From: Prevotella sp. UBA2742
Lineage (GTDB): Bacteria; Bacteroidota; Bacteroidia; Bacteroidales; Bacteroidaceae
Reading direction: 5' to 3'
Assembly: GCA_002353485.1 (NCBI GenBank)
Contig: DEJS01000010.1
Coordinates: 307,131-371,130, forward strand
Length of the DNA: 64,000 nt
Part shown: in pieces, positions 26,064 through 37,895 of the stretch
How positions within the stretch are numbered: position 1 is the stretch's first letter
Layout of the letters: each line of letters opens with the position of its first letter
Program-made: the position numbers and the translations under genes
The notes under the pieces: generated by a model
What the model was told of the DNA's origin: nothing
The model's database searches: none
What the model saw: only the letters and a program-made list of their open reading frames with translations

Positions 26064-27560
26064 ATGAACGACAGATTGTTTATTTTCGACACGACGCTGC
26101 GCGACGGCGAGCAGGTGCCCGGATGCCAGCTGAATACTATCGAGAAGATTCAGGTGGCCAAGGCCCTGGAGCAGTTGGGCGTCGACGTGATTGAAGCAGG
26201 ATTTCCCGTGTCGAGTCCTGGCGACTTCAACTCAGTAATCGAGATTTCGAAGGCTGTGACGTGGCCCACCATTTGTGCGCTGACGCGGGCCGTGGAGCAC
26301 GACATCGACGTGGCCAACGACGCCCTGCAGTATGCTAAGCGCAAGCGTATCCATACGGGCATAGGCACCAGCGACGAGCACATTAAGTACAAGTTCAACT
26401 CCACGCGCGAGGAAATTATTGAACGTGCCGTGCGTGCCACCAAGTATGCAAAGAAGTATGTGGACGACGTGGAGTTCTACTGCGAAGACGCAGGGCGCAC
26501 CGACAACGAGTATCTGGCCCGTGTGGTAGAGGCCGTCATCAAGGCCGGTGCCACGGTGGTGAACATCCCCGACACGACGGGCTACTGCCTGCCGCAGGAG
26601 TACTACGAGAAGATAAAATACCTGAAGGAGCACGTAGACGGCATCGACCGTGCCGTCATCTCCACCCACTGCCATAACGATCTGGGCATGGCAACGGCCA
26701 ACACCTTCAACGGCGTGATGGCCGGTGCCCGCCAGGTGGAGGTGACGGTGAACGGCATCGGCGAGCGTGCCGGTAATACATCGCTCGAAGAGATAGCGAT
26801 GATATTGAAGTGTCACCACGGCCTGGGCATCGACACCAATATCAACACTACAAAGATTTATCCCACGAGCCGCATGGTCTCGAGCCTGATGAATATGCCC
26901 ATCCAGCCCAACAAGGCCATCGTGGGACGCAATGCCTTTGCACACAGCAGTGGCATCCACCAGGACGGTGTGCTGAAGAACGTTCACACCTACGAAATCA
27001 TGGACCCTAAGGACGTGGGCATCGACGACAACAGCATTGTGCTGACGGCTCGTTCCGGGCGCGCCGCACTCAAATACCGGCTGATGGTGAACGGCGTGGA
27101 GCTGGCGGAGGAGAAACTGGACAAGGTGTACGACAAATTCCTGCAGCTGGCCGATAAGAAGAAGGAGGTGACCGATGTCGACGTGCTGATGCTTGCCGGT
27201 GCCGACACGGCCGAGGCCCATGCCGTGAAGCTCGACTTCCTGCAGGTGACCACGGGTAAGGGCGTGAAGAGCGTCGCCTCGATAGGCCTGGACATATCGA
27301 ACCAGAAGTTCGAGGCAGCAGCCTCGGGCAACGGTCCTGTAGATGCCGCTATCAAGGCACTGAAGAAAATCATTCTGAAACAGATGACGCTGAAGGAATT
27401 TACCATCCAGGCCATCTCGAAAGGCTCTGACGATGTGGGTAAGGTGCACATGCAGGTGGAGTATGACGGCAGTCTCTACTATGGCTTTGGGGCCAATACC
27501 GACATCGTGACGGCATCGGTAGAGGCATATATTGACTGTATCAACAAGTTTAAGCATTAA
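26064..27560 (+). CDS. leuA: 2-isopropylmalate synthase
   Basis: The 498-residue enzyme condenses acetyl-CoA and 2-ketoisovalerate, the first step of leucine synthesis. The barrel starts with FDTTLRDGEQVPGCQLN (about 8-24), with STHCHNDLGMATANT carrying the metal-binding His residues and NGIGERAGNTSLEE. After the linker helices the regulatory LeuA dimer domain spans about 370-498, so feedback inhibition by leucine is expected. It is the first structural gene behind the leader peptide and attenuator; leuC begins 5 nt after its stop. Confidence 0.95.
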   Translation: MNDRLFIFDTTLRDGEQVPGCQLNTIEKIQVAKALEQLGVDVIEAGFPVSSPGDFNSVIEISKAVTWPTICALTRAVEHDIDVANDALQYAKRKRIHTGIGTSDEHIKYKFNSTREEIIERAVRATKYAKKYVDDVEFYCEDAGRTDNEYLARVVEAVIKAGATVVNIPDTTGYCLPQEYYEKIKYLKEHVDGIDRAVISTHCHNDLGMATANTFNGVMAGARQVEVTVNGIGERAGNTSLEEIAMILKCHHGLGIDTNINTTKIYPTSRMVSSLMNMPIQPNKAIVGRNAFAHSSGIHQDGVLKNVHTYEIMDPKDVGIDDNSIVLTARSGRAALKYRLMVNGVELAEEKLDKVYDKFLQLADKKKEVTDVDVLMLAGADTAEAHAVKLDFLQVTTGKGVKSVASIGLDISNQKFEAAASGNGPVDAAIKALKKIILKQMTLKEFTIQAISKGSDDVGKVHMQVEYDGSLYYGFGANTDIVTASVEAYIDCINKFKH

Positions 27561-27565
27561 GAGCT

Positions 27566-28960
27566 ATGAATACACTATTCGACAAGATATGGGACAGGCA
27601 TGTGGTGCAGACGGTCGACGACGGTCCTACGCAGTTGTACATTGACCGCCTTTATTGCCACGAGGTGACGTCGCCACAGGCCTTCGAGGGCCTTCGGGCA
27701 AGAGGGCTCAGGTGTTTCCGCCCGGAGCAGATATTCTGCATGCCCGACCACAATACGCCTACGCACGATCAGGACAAGCCCATAGAAGACCCCGTCAGTG
27801 CCAGGCAGGTGGCTGCGCTGGAAAAGAATGCCAGAGACTTCGGACTGACACACTATGGCATGAATACCAAGGACAACGGCATCATACACGTGGTGGGCCC
27901 GGAGAAGGGACTGTCGCTGCCTGGCATGACCATCGTCTGCGGCGACTCCCATACGTCCACCCACGGCGCCATGGGTGCCGTGGCCTTTGGCATCGGCACC
28001 TCAGAGGTGGAGATGGTCCTGGCTTCGCAGTGCATACTGCAGCAGAAGCCTAAGTCCATGCGTATCACTATCGACGGGCAGCTGCAGAAGGGCGTGACAG
28101 CCAAGGACGTGGCACTCTATCTGATGAGCCGGCTGACCACCAGCGGTGCAACAGGATACTTCGTTGAGTATGCCGGCGAGGTGGTGCGAAGCCTCTCGAT
28201 GGAGGGCAGGCTGACATTGTGCAACCTGTCTATCGAGATGGGAGCCCGCGGCGGCTTCATCGCGCCCGACGAGGTGACCTTCGAATATCTGAAAGACAAG
28301 GAGTATGCCCCCAAGGGCGACGACTGGACGAAGGCCCTGACCTACTGGAAGACGCTGAAGAGCGGAGAAGATGCCGTGTTCGACAAGGAGCTGACATTCG
28401 ACGCCGCCGACATAGAGCCCCGCATCACCTACGGCACCAACCCCGGCATGGGCATCGGCATCACCGAGCCTATTCCGCAGACCGCTGCCGAGGCCAAGTC
28501 GCCCGAGGCGGGATTCCGGAAGACACTCGACTACATGGGCTTCAAGGCCGGCGAACGCCTGCTGGGCAAGAAGATAGACTACGTCTTCCTAGGGGCCTGC
28601 ACCAATGGGCGCATCGAGGACTTCCGCGCCTTTGCCGGCATCGTCAAGGGACGTAGGAAGGCCGACGGGGTGGTAGCATGGCTGGTACCCGGTTCATGGG
28701 CAGTAGACAGGCAGATTCGTGAGGAGGGCCTGGACAAGGTGCTCGAGGCAGCAGGTTTCGAGATACGCCAGCCCGGCTGTTCGGCCTGCCTGGCCATGAA
28801 CGACGACAAGGTGCCTGCCGGCAAGTATGCCGTCTCTACCTCGAACCGTAACTTCGAGGGCCGACAAGGCCCCGGCTCGCGCACCATCCTTTGCTCGCCC
28901 CTCGTGGCAGCCGCCGCCGCAGTAACAGGAGTAATAACCGATCCACGAACACTATTATGA
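27566..28960 (+). CDS. leuC: 3-isopropylmalate dehydratase large subunit
   Basis: This 464-residue aconitase-type subunit, with LeuD, isomerises 2- to 3-isopropylmalate. Segments present are CGDSHTSTHGAMGAVAFGIGTSEVE, FLGACTNGRIEDFR with the first Fe-S cysteine, and PGCSACLAMN with the CxxC pair, together binding the 4Fe-4S cluster. Length is normal for the short bacterial type. Its stop overlaps the leuD start (ATGA). Confidence 0.95.
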   Translation: MNTLFDKIWDRHVVQTVDDGPTQLYIDRLYCHEVTSPQAFEGLRARGLRCFRPEQIFCMPDHNTPTHDQDKPIEDPVSARQVAALEKNARDFGLTHYGMNTKDNGIIHVVGPEKGLSLPGMTIVCGDSHTSTHGAMGAVAFGIGTSEVEMVLASQCILQQKPKSMRITIDGQLQKGVTAKDVALYLMSRLTTSGATGYFVEYAGEVVRSLSMEGRLTLCNLSIEMGARGGFIAPDEVTFEYLKDKEYAPKGDDWTKALTYWKTLKSGEDAVFDKELTFDAADIEPRITYGTNPGMGIGITEPIPQTAAEAKSPEAGFRKTLDYMGFKAGERLLGKKIDYVFLGACTNGRIEDFRAFAGIVKGRRKADGVVAWLVPGSWAVDRQIREEGLDKVLEAAGFEIRQPGCSACLAMNDDKVPAGKYAVSTSNRNFEGRQGPGSRTILCSPLVAAAAAVTGVITDPRTLL

Positions 28961-29553
28961 AACAAAAGTTCAACGTTATAACATCTACATGTGTTCCCCT
29001 GCCGTTGGAGAACATAGATACAGACCAGATTATTCCGGCCCGTTTTCTTAAGGCTACGACAAAAGACGAGCGTTTCTTTGGCGACAACTTGTTCCGCGAC
29101 TGGCGATACCGTAAGGATGGCAGTGTGGTGGAGGATTTTGTACTTAACGACCCGACTTACTCGGGCTGTATTCTCGTGGCAGGTAAGAATTTCGGTTCCG
29201 GGTCGTCGCGCGAGCATGCTGCATGGGCCATTGCGGGGTATGGGTTCCGCGTGGTCATCAGTTCGTTTTTTGCAGATATCCATAAAAATAATGAACTGAA
29301 CAACTTCGTGCTGCCCGTTGTCGTGAGCGAGGAATTCCTCGCAGAGCTCTTCGACAGCATCCGTCAAGACCCCAAGATGGAGGTGGAGGTGGACCTGCCT
29401 CGCCAGACGGTGACCAACAAGGCCACGGGACGGCAGGAGCACTTCGACATCAACGGCTATAAGAAGCATTGCCTGATGAACGGATTGGACGACATCGACT
29501 TCCTGGTGGAAAACAAAGACAAGATAGAACAATGGGAACAGCGCAACAAGTAA
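28957..29553 (+). CDS. leuD: 3-isopropylmalate dehydratase small subunit
   Basis: The product has 198 residues with the swivelling domain of the aconitase family. Seen are LPLENIDTDQIIPARFLK at the N-terminus and the conserved GKNFGSGSSREHAAWAI substrate-binding loop. The start is the ATG overlapping the leuC stop; an upstream in-frame start inside leuC was rejected because it would encode Arg/Asn-rich out-of-frame sequence. The 3' end overlaps the next gene by 22 nt. Confidence 0.94.
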   Translation: MKQKFNVITSTCVPLPLENIDTDQIIPARFLKATTKDERFFGDNLFRDWRYRKDGSVVEDFVLNDPTYSGCILVAGKNFGSGSSREHAAWAIAGYGFRVVISSFFADIHKNNELNNFVLPVVVSEEFLAELFDSIRQDPKMEVEVDLPRQTVTNKATGRQEHFDINGYKKHCLMNGLDDIDFLVENKDKIEQWEQRNK

Positions 29554-31115
29554 ACAGCTATCAGCGCATACCGCCCTTCGTCGAGATCATGGACTCCACG
29601 CTGCGCGACGGCGAGCAGACCAACGGGGTGTCATTCCTGCCGCACGAGAAGCTGGTCATGGCGCGCAAGCTGTTGCACGACCTGAATGTAGACCGCATTG
29701 AGGTGGCTTCGGCTCGTGTCAGCGAGGGCGAAAAAGAGGCGGTGAGCATGATTTGCCGTGCTGCCGCCCAGGTGGGCAAGCTCGATAGGGTAGAGGTGTT
29801 GGGATTTGTTGACGGTGGCAAGTCGATAGACTGGATTGCCGATTGTGGCGGTAAAGTCATCAACCTGCTGGCCAAGGGCTCACTCAAGCATTGCACCCAT
29901 CAGCTGCACAAGACCCCAGAGGAGCATATTGCCGACATACGTCGCGAGATAGCTTATGCACATGAGAAAGGACTGAGCGTCAACCTCTATCTGGAGGACT
30001 GGTCGAACGGTATGAAGGACTCGCCCGACTATGTCTATCAGCTCATGGATGCGCTATCGGAAATGTGTGGAGAGAGGGTGGCGGTGAGGCGCTTCATGCT
30101 GCCCGACACCTTAGGCGTGATGAATCCCCTGCAGGTGATTGAGTACTTCCGAAAGATGATTAAGCGCTATCCAGAAGTGCACTTCGACTTCCATGCCCAC
30201 AACGACTACGACTTGGCGGTCTCTAACTCGCTGGCTGCCGTGCTCAGTGGGGCCAAGGGACTGCACGTCACCGTCAACGGCCTGGGAGAGCGTTGTGGCA
30301 ATGCTCCGCTGGCCTCCGTACAGGCTATCCTGAAAGACCAGTTCCACGCCAAGACCAACATTGTGGAGAGCCAGCTCAACGACCTCTCCAGAATGGTGGA
30401 AAGCTTCAGCGGCATCAGCGTGGCACCCAACCAGCCTATCGTGGGCGAGAATGTGTTCACACAGGTGGCGGGCGTACATGCTGACGGCGACTCGAAGGAC
30501 AACCTCTACTACAACGAGCTGATGCCTGAGCGGTTTGGACGCAAGCGGGAGTATGCCTTAGGCAAGAATTCTGGGCGCGCCAACATTGCCAAAAACCTGG
30601 AGGAGCTGGGACTGGAGCTGACTCAGGAGCAGACGCGTCGCGTCACACAGCGCATCACGGAGCTTGGCGACAGAAAGGAGATCGTGACCCAGGAAGACCT
30701 TCCCTATATCGTAGCCGATGTGCTGAAACACGACGGCTCTGAAGACAAGGTGCGACTGGTGAGCTATCAGGTGTCGACGGCCTATGGTCTGAAGCCTGGC
30801 GCCAACGTGCGGGTGGAGATCAACGGACGGCAGTATGAGGCTGGTGCTACGGGCGACGGACAGTACGACGCCTTCGTCAAGGCCCTGCGCTTTATCTATC
30901 GCAAGTACCTTGGTCGCACGTTTCCTATCCTTGCCAACTATCAGGTGTCTATCCCCCCTGGCGGACGTACGGATGCCTTGGTGCAGACGGTGATTTCGTG
31001 GCACTATCACGACGGGCTGTTGCGTACCCGAGGGCTGGATGCCGACCAGACGGAAGCCGCCATCAAGGCTACCTTCAAGATGCTGAACATCGTGGAGAAT
31101 GACTTTGCAAAATGA
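29532..31115 (+). CDS. 2-isopropylmalate synthase/citramalate synthase paralogue
   Basis: This 527-residue DRE-TIM metallolyase with the regulatory dimer domain still attached is a second LeuA-like enzyme in the operon. DSTLRDGEQTNGVSF (21-35) and DFHAHNDYDLAVSNS carry the catalytic and metal-binding residues, and the tail (LKPGANVRVEINGRQYEAGATGDGQYDAF) is the allosteric domain. It may be a citramalate synthase feeding isoleucine synthesis through LeuCDB, or a second isopropylmalate synthase; substrate choice cannot be read here. I chose the ATG inside the last codons of leuD, since the next Met is already within the catalytic motif. Confidence 0.85.
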   Translation: MGTAQQVNSYQRIPPFVEIMDSTLRDGEQTNGVSFLPHEKLVMARKLLHDLNVDRIEVASARVSEGEKEAVSMICRAAAQVGKLDRVEVLGFVDGGKSIDWIADCGGKVINLLAKGSLKHCTHQLHKTPEEHIADIRREIAYAHEKGLSVNLYLEDWSNGMKDSPDYVYQLMDALSEMCGERVAVRRFMLPDTLGVMNPLQVIEYFRKMIKRYPEVHFDFHAHNDYDLAVSNSLAAVLSGAKGLHVTVNGLGERCGNAPLASVQAILKDQFHAKTNIVESQLNDLSRMVESFSGISVAPNQPIVGENVFTQVAGVHADGDSKDNLYYNELMPERFGRKREYALGKNSGRANIAKNLEELGLELTQEQTRRVTQRITELGDRKEIVTQEDLPYIVADVLKHDGSEDKVRLVSYQVSTAYGLKPGANVRVEINGRQYEAGATGDGQYDAFVKALRFIYRKYLGRTFPILANYQVSIPPGGRTDALVQTVISWHYHDGLLRTRGLDADQTEAAIKATFKMLNIVENDFAK

Positions 31116-31135
31116 ATTACTAAAAAGTTTAAAAT

Positions 31136-32197
31136 ATGAAACTAAAGATTGCTGTTTTGCCTGGTGATGGTATCGGGCCGGAGATTATGAAACAAGGTGT
31201 GGCCGTGATGGACGCTATAGCCCAGAAGTGCGGACACGAGTTTGAATACGAGGAGGCACTGGTGGGTGCCTGCGCCATCGAGGCGTGTGGCGACGCTTAT
31301 CCCGCTGCTACCCACGACGTATGCATGCGGGCTGATGCCGTGCTGTTTGCGGCGGTGGGCGACTTGAAGTACGACAACAACCCTACGCTGAAAGTGCGTC
31401 CGGAGACGGGGCTGCTGGCCATGCGCAAGCAGCTGGGCCTGTTTGCCAATGTGCGTCCGGTGGCCACGTTCGACTGCCTGCTGCACAAGTCGCCACTGAA
31501 GGAAGAATTGTTACGCGGTGCCGATTTTGTGGTCATCCGCGAGCTGACGGGCGGCATGTATTTTGGCGAGAAATACCAGGACAACGACAAGGCGTACGAT
31601 ACAGACGTCTATACGCGTCCTGAGATTGAACGCATTCTTAAGGTGGCTTTCGAGATGGCCATGGCGCGCAGGAAGCACCTTACGGTGGTCGATAAGGCTA
31701 ATGTGCTTGCGTCGAGCCGCTTGTGGCGTCAGATAGCTCAGGAGATGGAACCCCAGTATCCCGAGGTCACGACGGACTATATGTTCATTGACAATGCCTC
31801 GATGCGCGTGCTGACGGAACCTCGCTTTTTCGATGTCATCGTGACGGAGAATACTTTTGGCGATATCCTGACTGACGAGACATCGTGCATAACGGGTTCG
31901 ATGGGACTGCAACCCTCCAGCTCGTTGGGCGAGCATACTCCGTTGTTCGAGCCTGTCCATGGTTCGTGGCCGCAGGCTGCCGGGCAGAACCTGGCCAACC
32001 CGCTGGCGCAGATTCTCTCTGCTGCCATGTTGCTCGAGCATTTCGGCCTCGTAGAGGAAGGTGCCCTCGTGCGTGGTGCTGTCAATGCATCGCTTGATGC
32101 CAATGTGCGTACGCCCGAAATTCAGGTTGAGGGTGGTGCAAAGTATGGAACCAAAGAGGTTGGAGCATGGATTGTAGACTATATCTTAAAGGCTTAG
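31136..32197 (+). CDS. leuB: 3-isopropylmalate dehydrogenase
   Basis: The 353-residue decarboxylating dehydrogenase makes 2-ketoisocaproate. It starts with KIAVLPGDGIGPEIMKQGV, has the substrate-binding Arg residues in LRKQLGLFANVRP-like and VIRELTGGMYFGE segments, and the metal-binding Asp in VTENTFGDILTDE. The NAD-binding part EPVHGSWPQAAGQNLANP is present. It completes the leucine branch. The downstream TPR gene starts within its last 31 nt. Confidence 0.95.
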   Translation: MKLKIAVLPGDGIGPEIMKQGVAVMDAIAQKCGHEFEYEEALVGACAIEACGDAYPAATHDVCMRADAVLFAAVGDLKYDNNPTLKVRPETGLLAMRKQLGLFANVRPVATFDCLLHKSPLKEELLRGADFVVIRELTGGMYFGEKYQDNDKAYDTDVYTRPEIERILKVAFEMAMARRKHLTVVDKANVLASSRLWRQIAQEMEPQYPEVTTDYMFIDNASMRVLTEPRFFDVIVTENTFGDILTDETSCITGSMGLQPSSSLGEHTPLFEPVHGSWPQAAGQNLANPLAQILSAAMLLEHFGLVEEGALVRGAVNASLDANVRTPEIQVEGGAKYGTKEVGAWIVDYILKA

Positions 32198-32856
32198 TCC
32201 TGTGTATTGCGCTGACTACGCATCAGTCGTCGTACGCCCAGGACAATCAGCGCTGGCGCGACTCGCTGACAGTGCTCAACCGTCTGATTGCCACGCAGCC
32301 GTGGTCCAGTGACCTGCATCTGCGCAAGGCTGCTGCCAATCTGGAACTGCAACAATGGCAGTATGCCATCGACGAGTATGCGCTCATCCTTCAGCATGAG
32401 CCTCATAATCCTGCGGCCCTGTTCTATAGGGGATATGCCAACACGCACCTGCGTCGGTACGATTTGGCTCGTAATGACTATGAAGACCTGCTGAAGCTGA
32501 CCCCACGCCATTTTGAGGCACGGCTGTCGCTGGCTTATGTCATGCAGCAGATGGGACGTCGGCAGGATGCTCTGGACCAGCTGAACCAGACCGTGGAACT
32601 GCATCCCGACTCGGCTGTGGCCTATGCCTCGCGTGCCATTCTGGAACGCGACATGGGACAGACGGAGGCAGCTCTCTACGACTGGGAGCAGGCTGAACGG
32701 CTGGAACCGGGCGATGCCGGCTACGTGGTGTCACATGTCGACATGCTCATAGCCTTAGGCCGTCGCGAAGAGGCACGCCGTGTGCTCGACAGTGCGGTAC
32801 GTCGGGGCATTCCGCGAGGCATGTTGTTGGAATGGTATCAAAAAGTAAAACGATGA
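32167..32856 (+). CDS. exported TPR repeat protein
   Basis: The 229-residue protein has a signal-like N-terminus (LYLKGLVLCIALTTHQSSYAQ, cut near 24). About five tetratricopeptide repeats follow from residue 28 to the end, for example ALFYRGYANTHLRRYDLARNDYEDLLKLTP. TPRs bind protein partners; the partner is unknown. It overlaps leuB by 31 nt and the following DUF5715 gene by ATGA, so it rides at the end of the leu operon; whether this has meaning for leucine metabolism is doubtful. Confidence 0.85.
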   Translation: MDCRLYLKGLVLCIALTTHQSSYAQDNQRWRDSLTVLNRLIATQPWSSDLHLRKAAANLELQQWQYAIDEYALILQHEPHNPAALFYRGYANTHLRRYDLARNDYEDLLKLTPRHFEARLSLAYVMQQMGRRQDALDQLNQTVELHPDSAVAYASRAILERDMGQTEAALYDWEQAERLEPGDAGYVVSHVDMLIALGRREEARRVLDSAVRRGIPRGMLLEWYQKVKR

Positions 32857-33554
32857 AGCAAAGAAAGCATCTTACCAAACGGAGGTTCTTCGTGGGCTTT
32901 TTTACTATCGTAGCCCTGCTGGCTATGGGGAAGCATATTGCAAGAATGACTCGTGAAACGACTGCCGTTCCTGCCGTTCCACAAATCCCGACTATTACGT
33001 CCGACGTTCATCCTATACGCTCTGTGCCAAACTACAAGACGGCTTTTCCCGACAGTCAGAGCGTTCAGATTGTGGCTGCCGAGCGTTGGGGGGTACGTCC
33101 GGTGAAGAACCGTGAGGATGCAGAGAAACGCAAAAAAGAACTGGTGTACGTGGGCGAGAGTCCTTACTACCATGTCGACCGTCTCAGTAGCAGCATTCCG
33201 TATCTGGTTCCTCGTGCTGCCATTCTGCTGCAGGATATAGGACAGGCCTTCTACGACAGTCTTTACGTGAAAGGCATTCCTTTCAACAAACTGATAGTCA
33301 CCAGCGTACTGCGCTCTATGGACGATGTGGCACGCCTGCAGCGCCACAACCAGAATGCTACCGAACGCTCGTGTCATCTCTTCGGCACCACCTTCGACAT
33401 CTGCTATAACCGCTATCATCCCGTCACACAGCCAGTGCGCGATGATACGCTGAAGTGGGTGCTCTCTGAGGTGTTGCGCGACAAGCGTCAGGAAGAACGC
33501 TGCTACATCAAGTATGAGGTGAAGCAAGGCTGTTTCCACATGACCGTCAGATAA
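32853..33554 (+). CDS. DUF5715 protein, probable M15-type peptidase fold
   Basis: This 233-residue protein has one N-terminal membrane anchor (about 12-27: FFVGFFTIVALLAMGKH). S173, H175, G178 and D182 (SCHLFGTTFD) match the SxHxxGxxxD zinc motif of VanY/M15 carboxypeptidases, and H229 (CFHMTV) could be the third zinc ligand. LIVTSVLRSMDDVARLQ is also M15-like. It would therefore trim peptidoglycan stem peptides in the periplasm; DUF5715 is the Bacteroidota family name I associate with it. Start taken at the ATG overlapping the TPR stop; an in-frame ATG 21 nt earlier is less likely. Confidence 0.75.
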   Translation: MKQRKHLTKRRFFVGFFTIVALLAMGKHIARMTRETTAVPAVPQIPTITSDVHPIRSVPNYKTAFPDSQSVQIVAAERWGVRPVKNREDAEKRKKELVYVGESPYYHVDRLSSSIPYLVPRAAILLQDIGQAFYDSLYVKGIPFNKLIVTSVLRSMDDVARLQRHNQNATERSCHLFGTTFDICYNRYHPVTQPVRDDTLKWVLSEVLRDKRQEERCYIKYEVKQGCFHMTVR

Positions 33555-33561
33555 AAGAAAA

Positions 33562-33660
33562 GTTTACCTAAGGTAAAGACTGCTTATACCTTAGGTAAAC
33601 CTACCTTTTGCCCGTAGTAAACCTACCTTTTGCTCGGAGTAAACCTACCTTTTGCCCGGA
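33562..33660. repeat. inverted repeat plus 22-nt tandem array (locus 1)
   Basis: First a perfect 14-bp inverted repeat GTTTACCTAAGGTA ... TACCTTAGGTAAAC (33562-33600, loop 11). Its right end starts three tandem 22-nt units: 33595-33616, 33617-33638 and 33639-33660. Each has the form GTAAACCTACC followed by TTTTGCYCGKA. The array lies between convergent DUF5715 and ABC-ATPase genes; the hairpin may also end transcription from both sides. Confidence 0.85.
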
Positions 33661-33665
33661 GTATT

Positions 33666-34367
33666 CTATTCTGCGCCAAAATATTCTTGCAGTTCCTGGG
33701 CGGCAGAGCCGTCGTGGTTGGGCAGGTCGCGAATGATGTGTCCGTGCTCAAGCAGTGCTATGCGCGAGGAGATGTCAACGGTATGCTGCAGGTTGTGGCT
33801 CGAGATGAGAATGGTGGAACCCGTCTGCTGGACATACTCCTTCAGCAGGTGCTTGAGCATCACCTGGCTGGTGGGGTCAAGGAAGTTGAAGGGTTCGTCG
33901 AGTATGACGGTGTTTGGCTGACGCAGTAGGGCAGAAATGATGCCCACCTTCATCTTGTTGCCTGCCGAGAGATTGCGGATGAGTTTCTTCTGTCCGAACA
34001 CTTCACCACTGGCAAAACGTTCGAACTGCTGAAGACGTTCGTCGACTTCGCTTTGCCTGATGCCCGATATCTTTCCGAGAAAGGAGAAATATTCCTCAGG
34101 GGTGAGGAAGTCGATGAGGAACCCTTCGTCGATATAGGCTCCAACATGCTCTTTCCATTCCTCACTCTCGGCAGGGTTGACAGCGTCTATCAGTACATGG
34201 CCCTCGTCGGCCTTTAGCAGGTCGAGCAGCAGGCGGAAGAGTGTGGTCTTGCCTGCACCGTTGTTGCCGACAAGTCCCAGGATATCCCCATCGTTAATCG
34301 TAAACGAGGGGATATCGCAGGCACATGTTTCGCCGAATTGTTTCTTGAGATTGTTAATGGTAATCAT
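33666..34367 (-). CDS. ABC transporter ATP-binding protein
   Basis: The 233-residue ATPase subunit has Walker A GNNGAGKTT (34-42), a signature motif variant NLSAGNKMK (LSGGQ-like), Walker B TVILDEPFNFLDP and a switch His in ISSHNLQH. It resembles the ATPases that in Bacteroidota pair with a DUF5687-type permease, but no permease gene is next to it: downstream is a repeat array and upstream is secA. Substrate unknown. The ATG at 34367 is chosen; an in-frame TTG nine bases upstream lies in the TGACAG repeat. Confidence 0.88.
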   Translation of the reverse strand: MITINNLKKQFGETCACDIPSFTINDGDILGLVGNNGAGKTTLFRLLLDLLKADEGHVLIDAVNPAESEEWKEHVGAYIDEGFLIDFLTPEEYFSFLGKISGIRQSEVDERLQQFERFASGEVFGQKKLIRNLSAGNKMKVGIISALLRQPNTVILDEPFNFLDPTSQVMLKHLLKEYVQQTGSTILISSHNLQHTVDISSRIALLEHGHIIRDLPNHDGSAAQELQEYFGAE

Positions 34368-34375
34368 AACTGCCA

Positions 34376-34397
34376 ACTGTCATCTGTCATTTGTCAT

Positions 34398-34399
<2 letters not shown>
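34376..34399. repeat. TGACAG-family dispersed repeat
   Basis: On the minus strand this reads TGACAAATGACAGATGACAG then TT, filling the gap between secA and the ABC ATPase gene. The same words recur at 48320, 49181, 49338, 51378, 54987, 59053 and 61635. Confidence 0.8.
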
Positions 34400-37766
<3,367 letters not shown>

Positions 37767-37811
37767 ATCTTTATTCTTTACTTGTTTACCTTATTAATAT
37801 AATTTGGGGTG

Positions 37812-37819
37812 CAAAATTA
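37812..37819 (-). promoter_or_regulatory. -7 element for secA
   Basis: The minus strand reads TAATTTTG about 45 nt before the secA start. No clear -33. Confidence 0.5.
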
Positions 37820-37895
37820 CGAAGAAAAATCCGTAATCTTGCATAAAAGTCGGATTATTTGGTATTTTCCGCTTTACTTGCTTAGATGTTATTCT

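Noticed and set aside
26232..27557. Open frame of 441 codons antisense to leuA
   Set aside because: leuA is unambiguous on the plus strand; the antisense product has no recognisable motif and an odd His/Val-rich composition.
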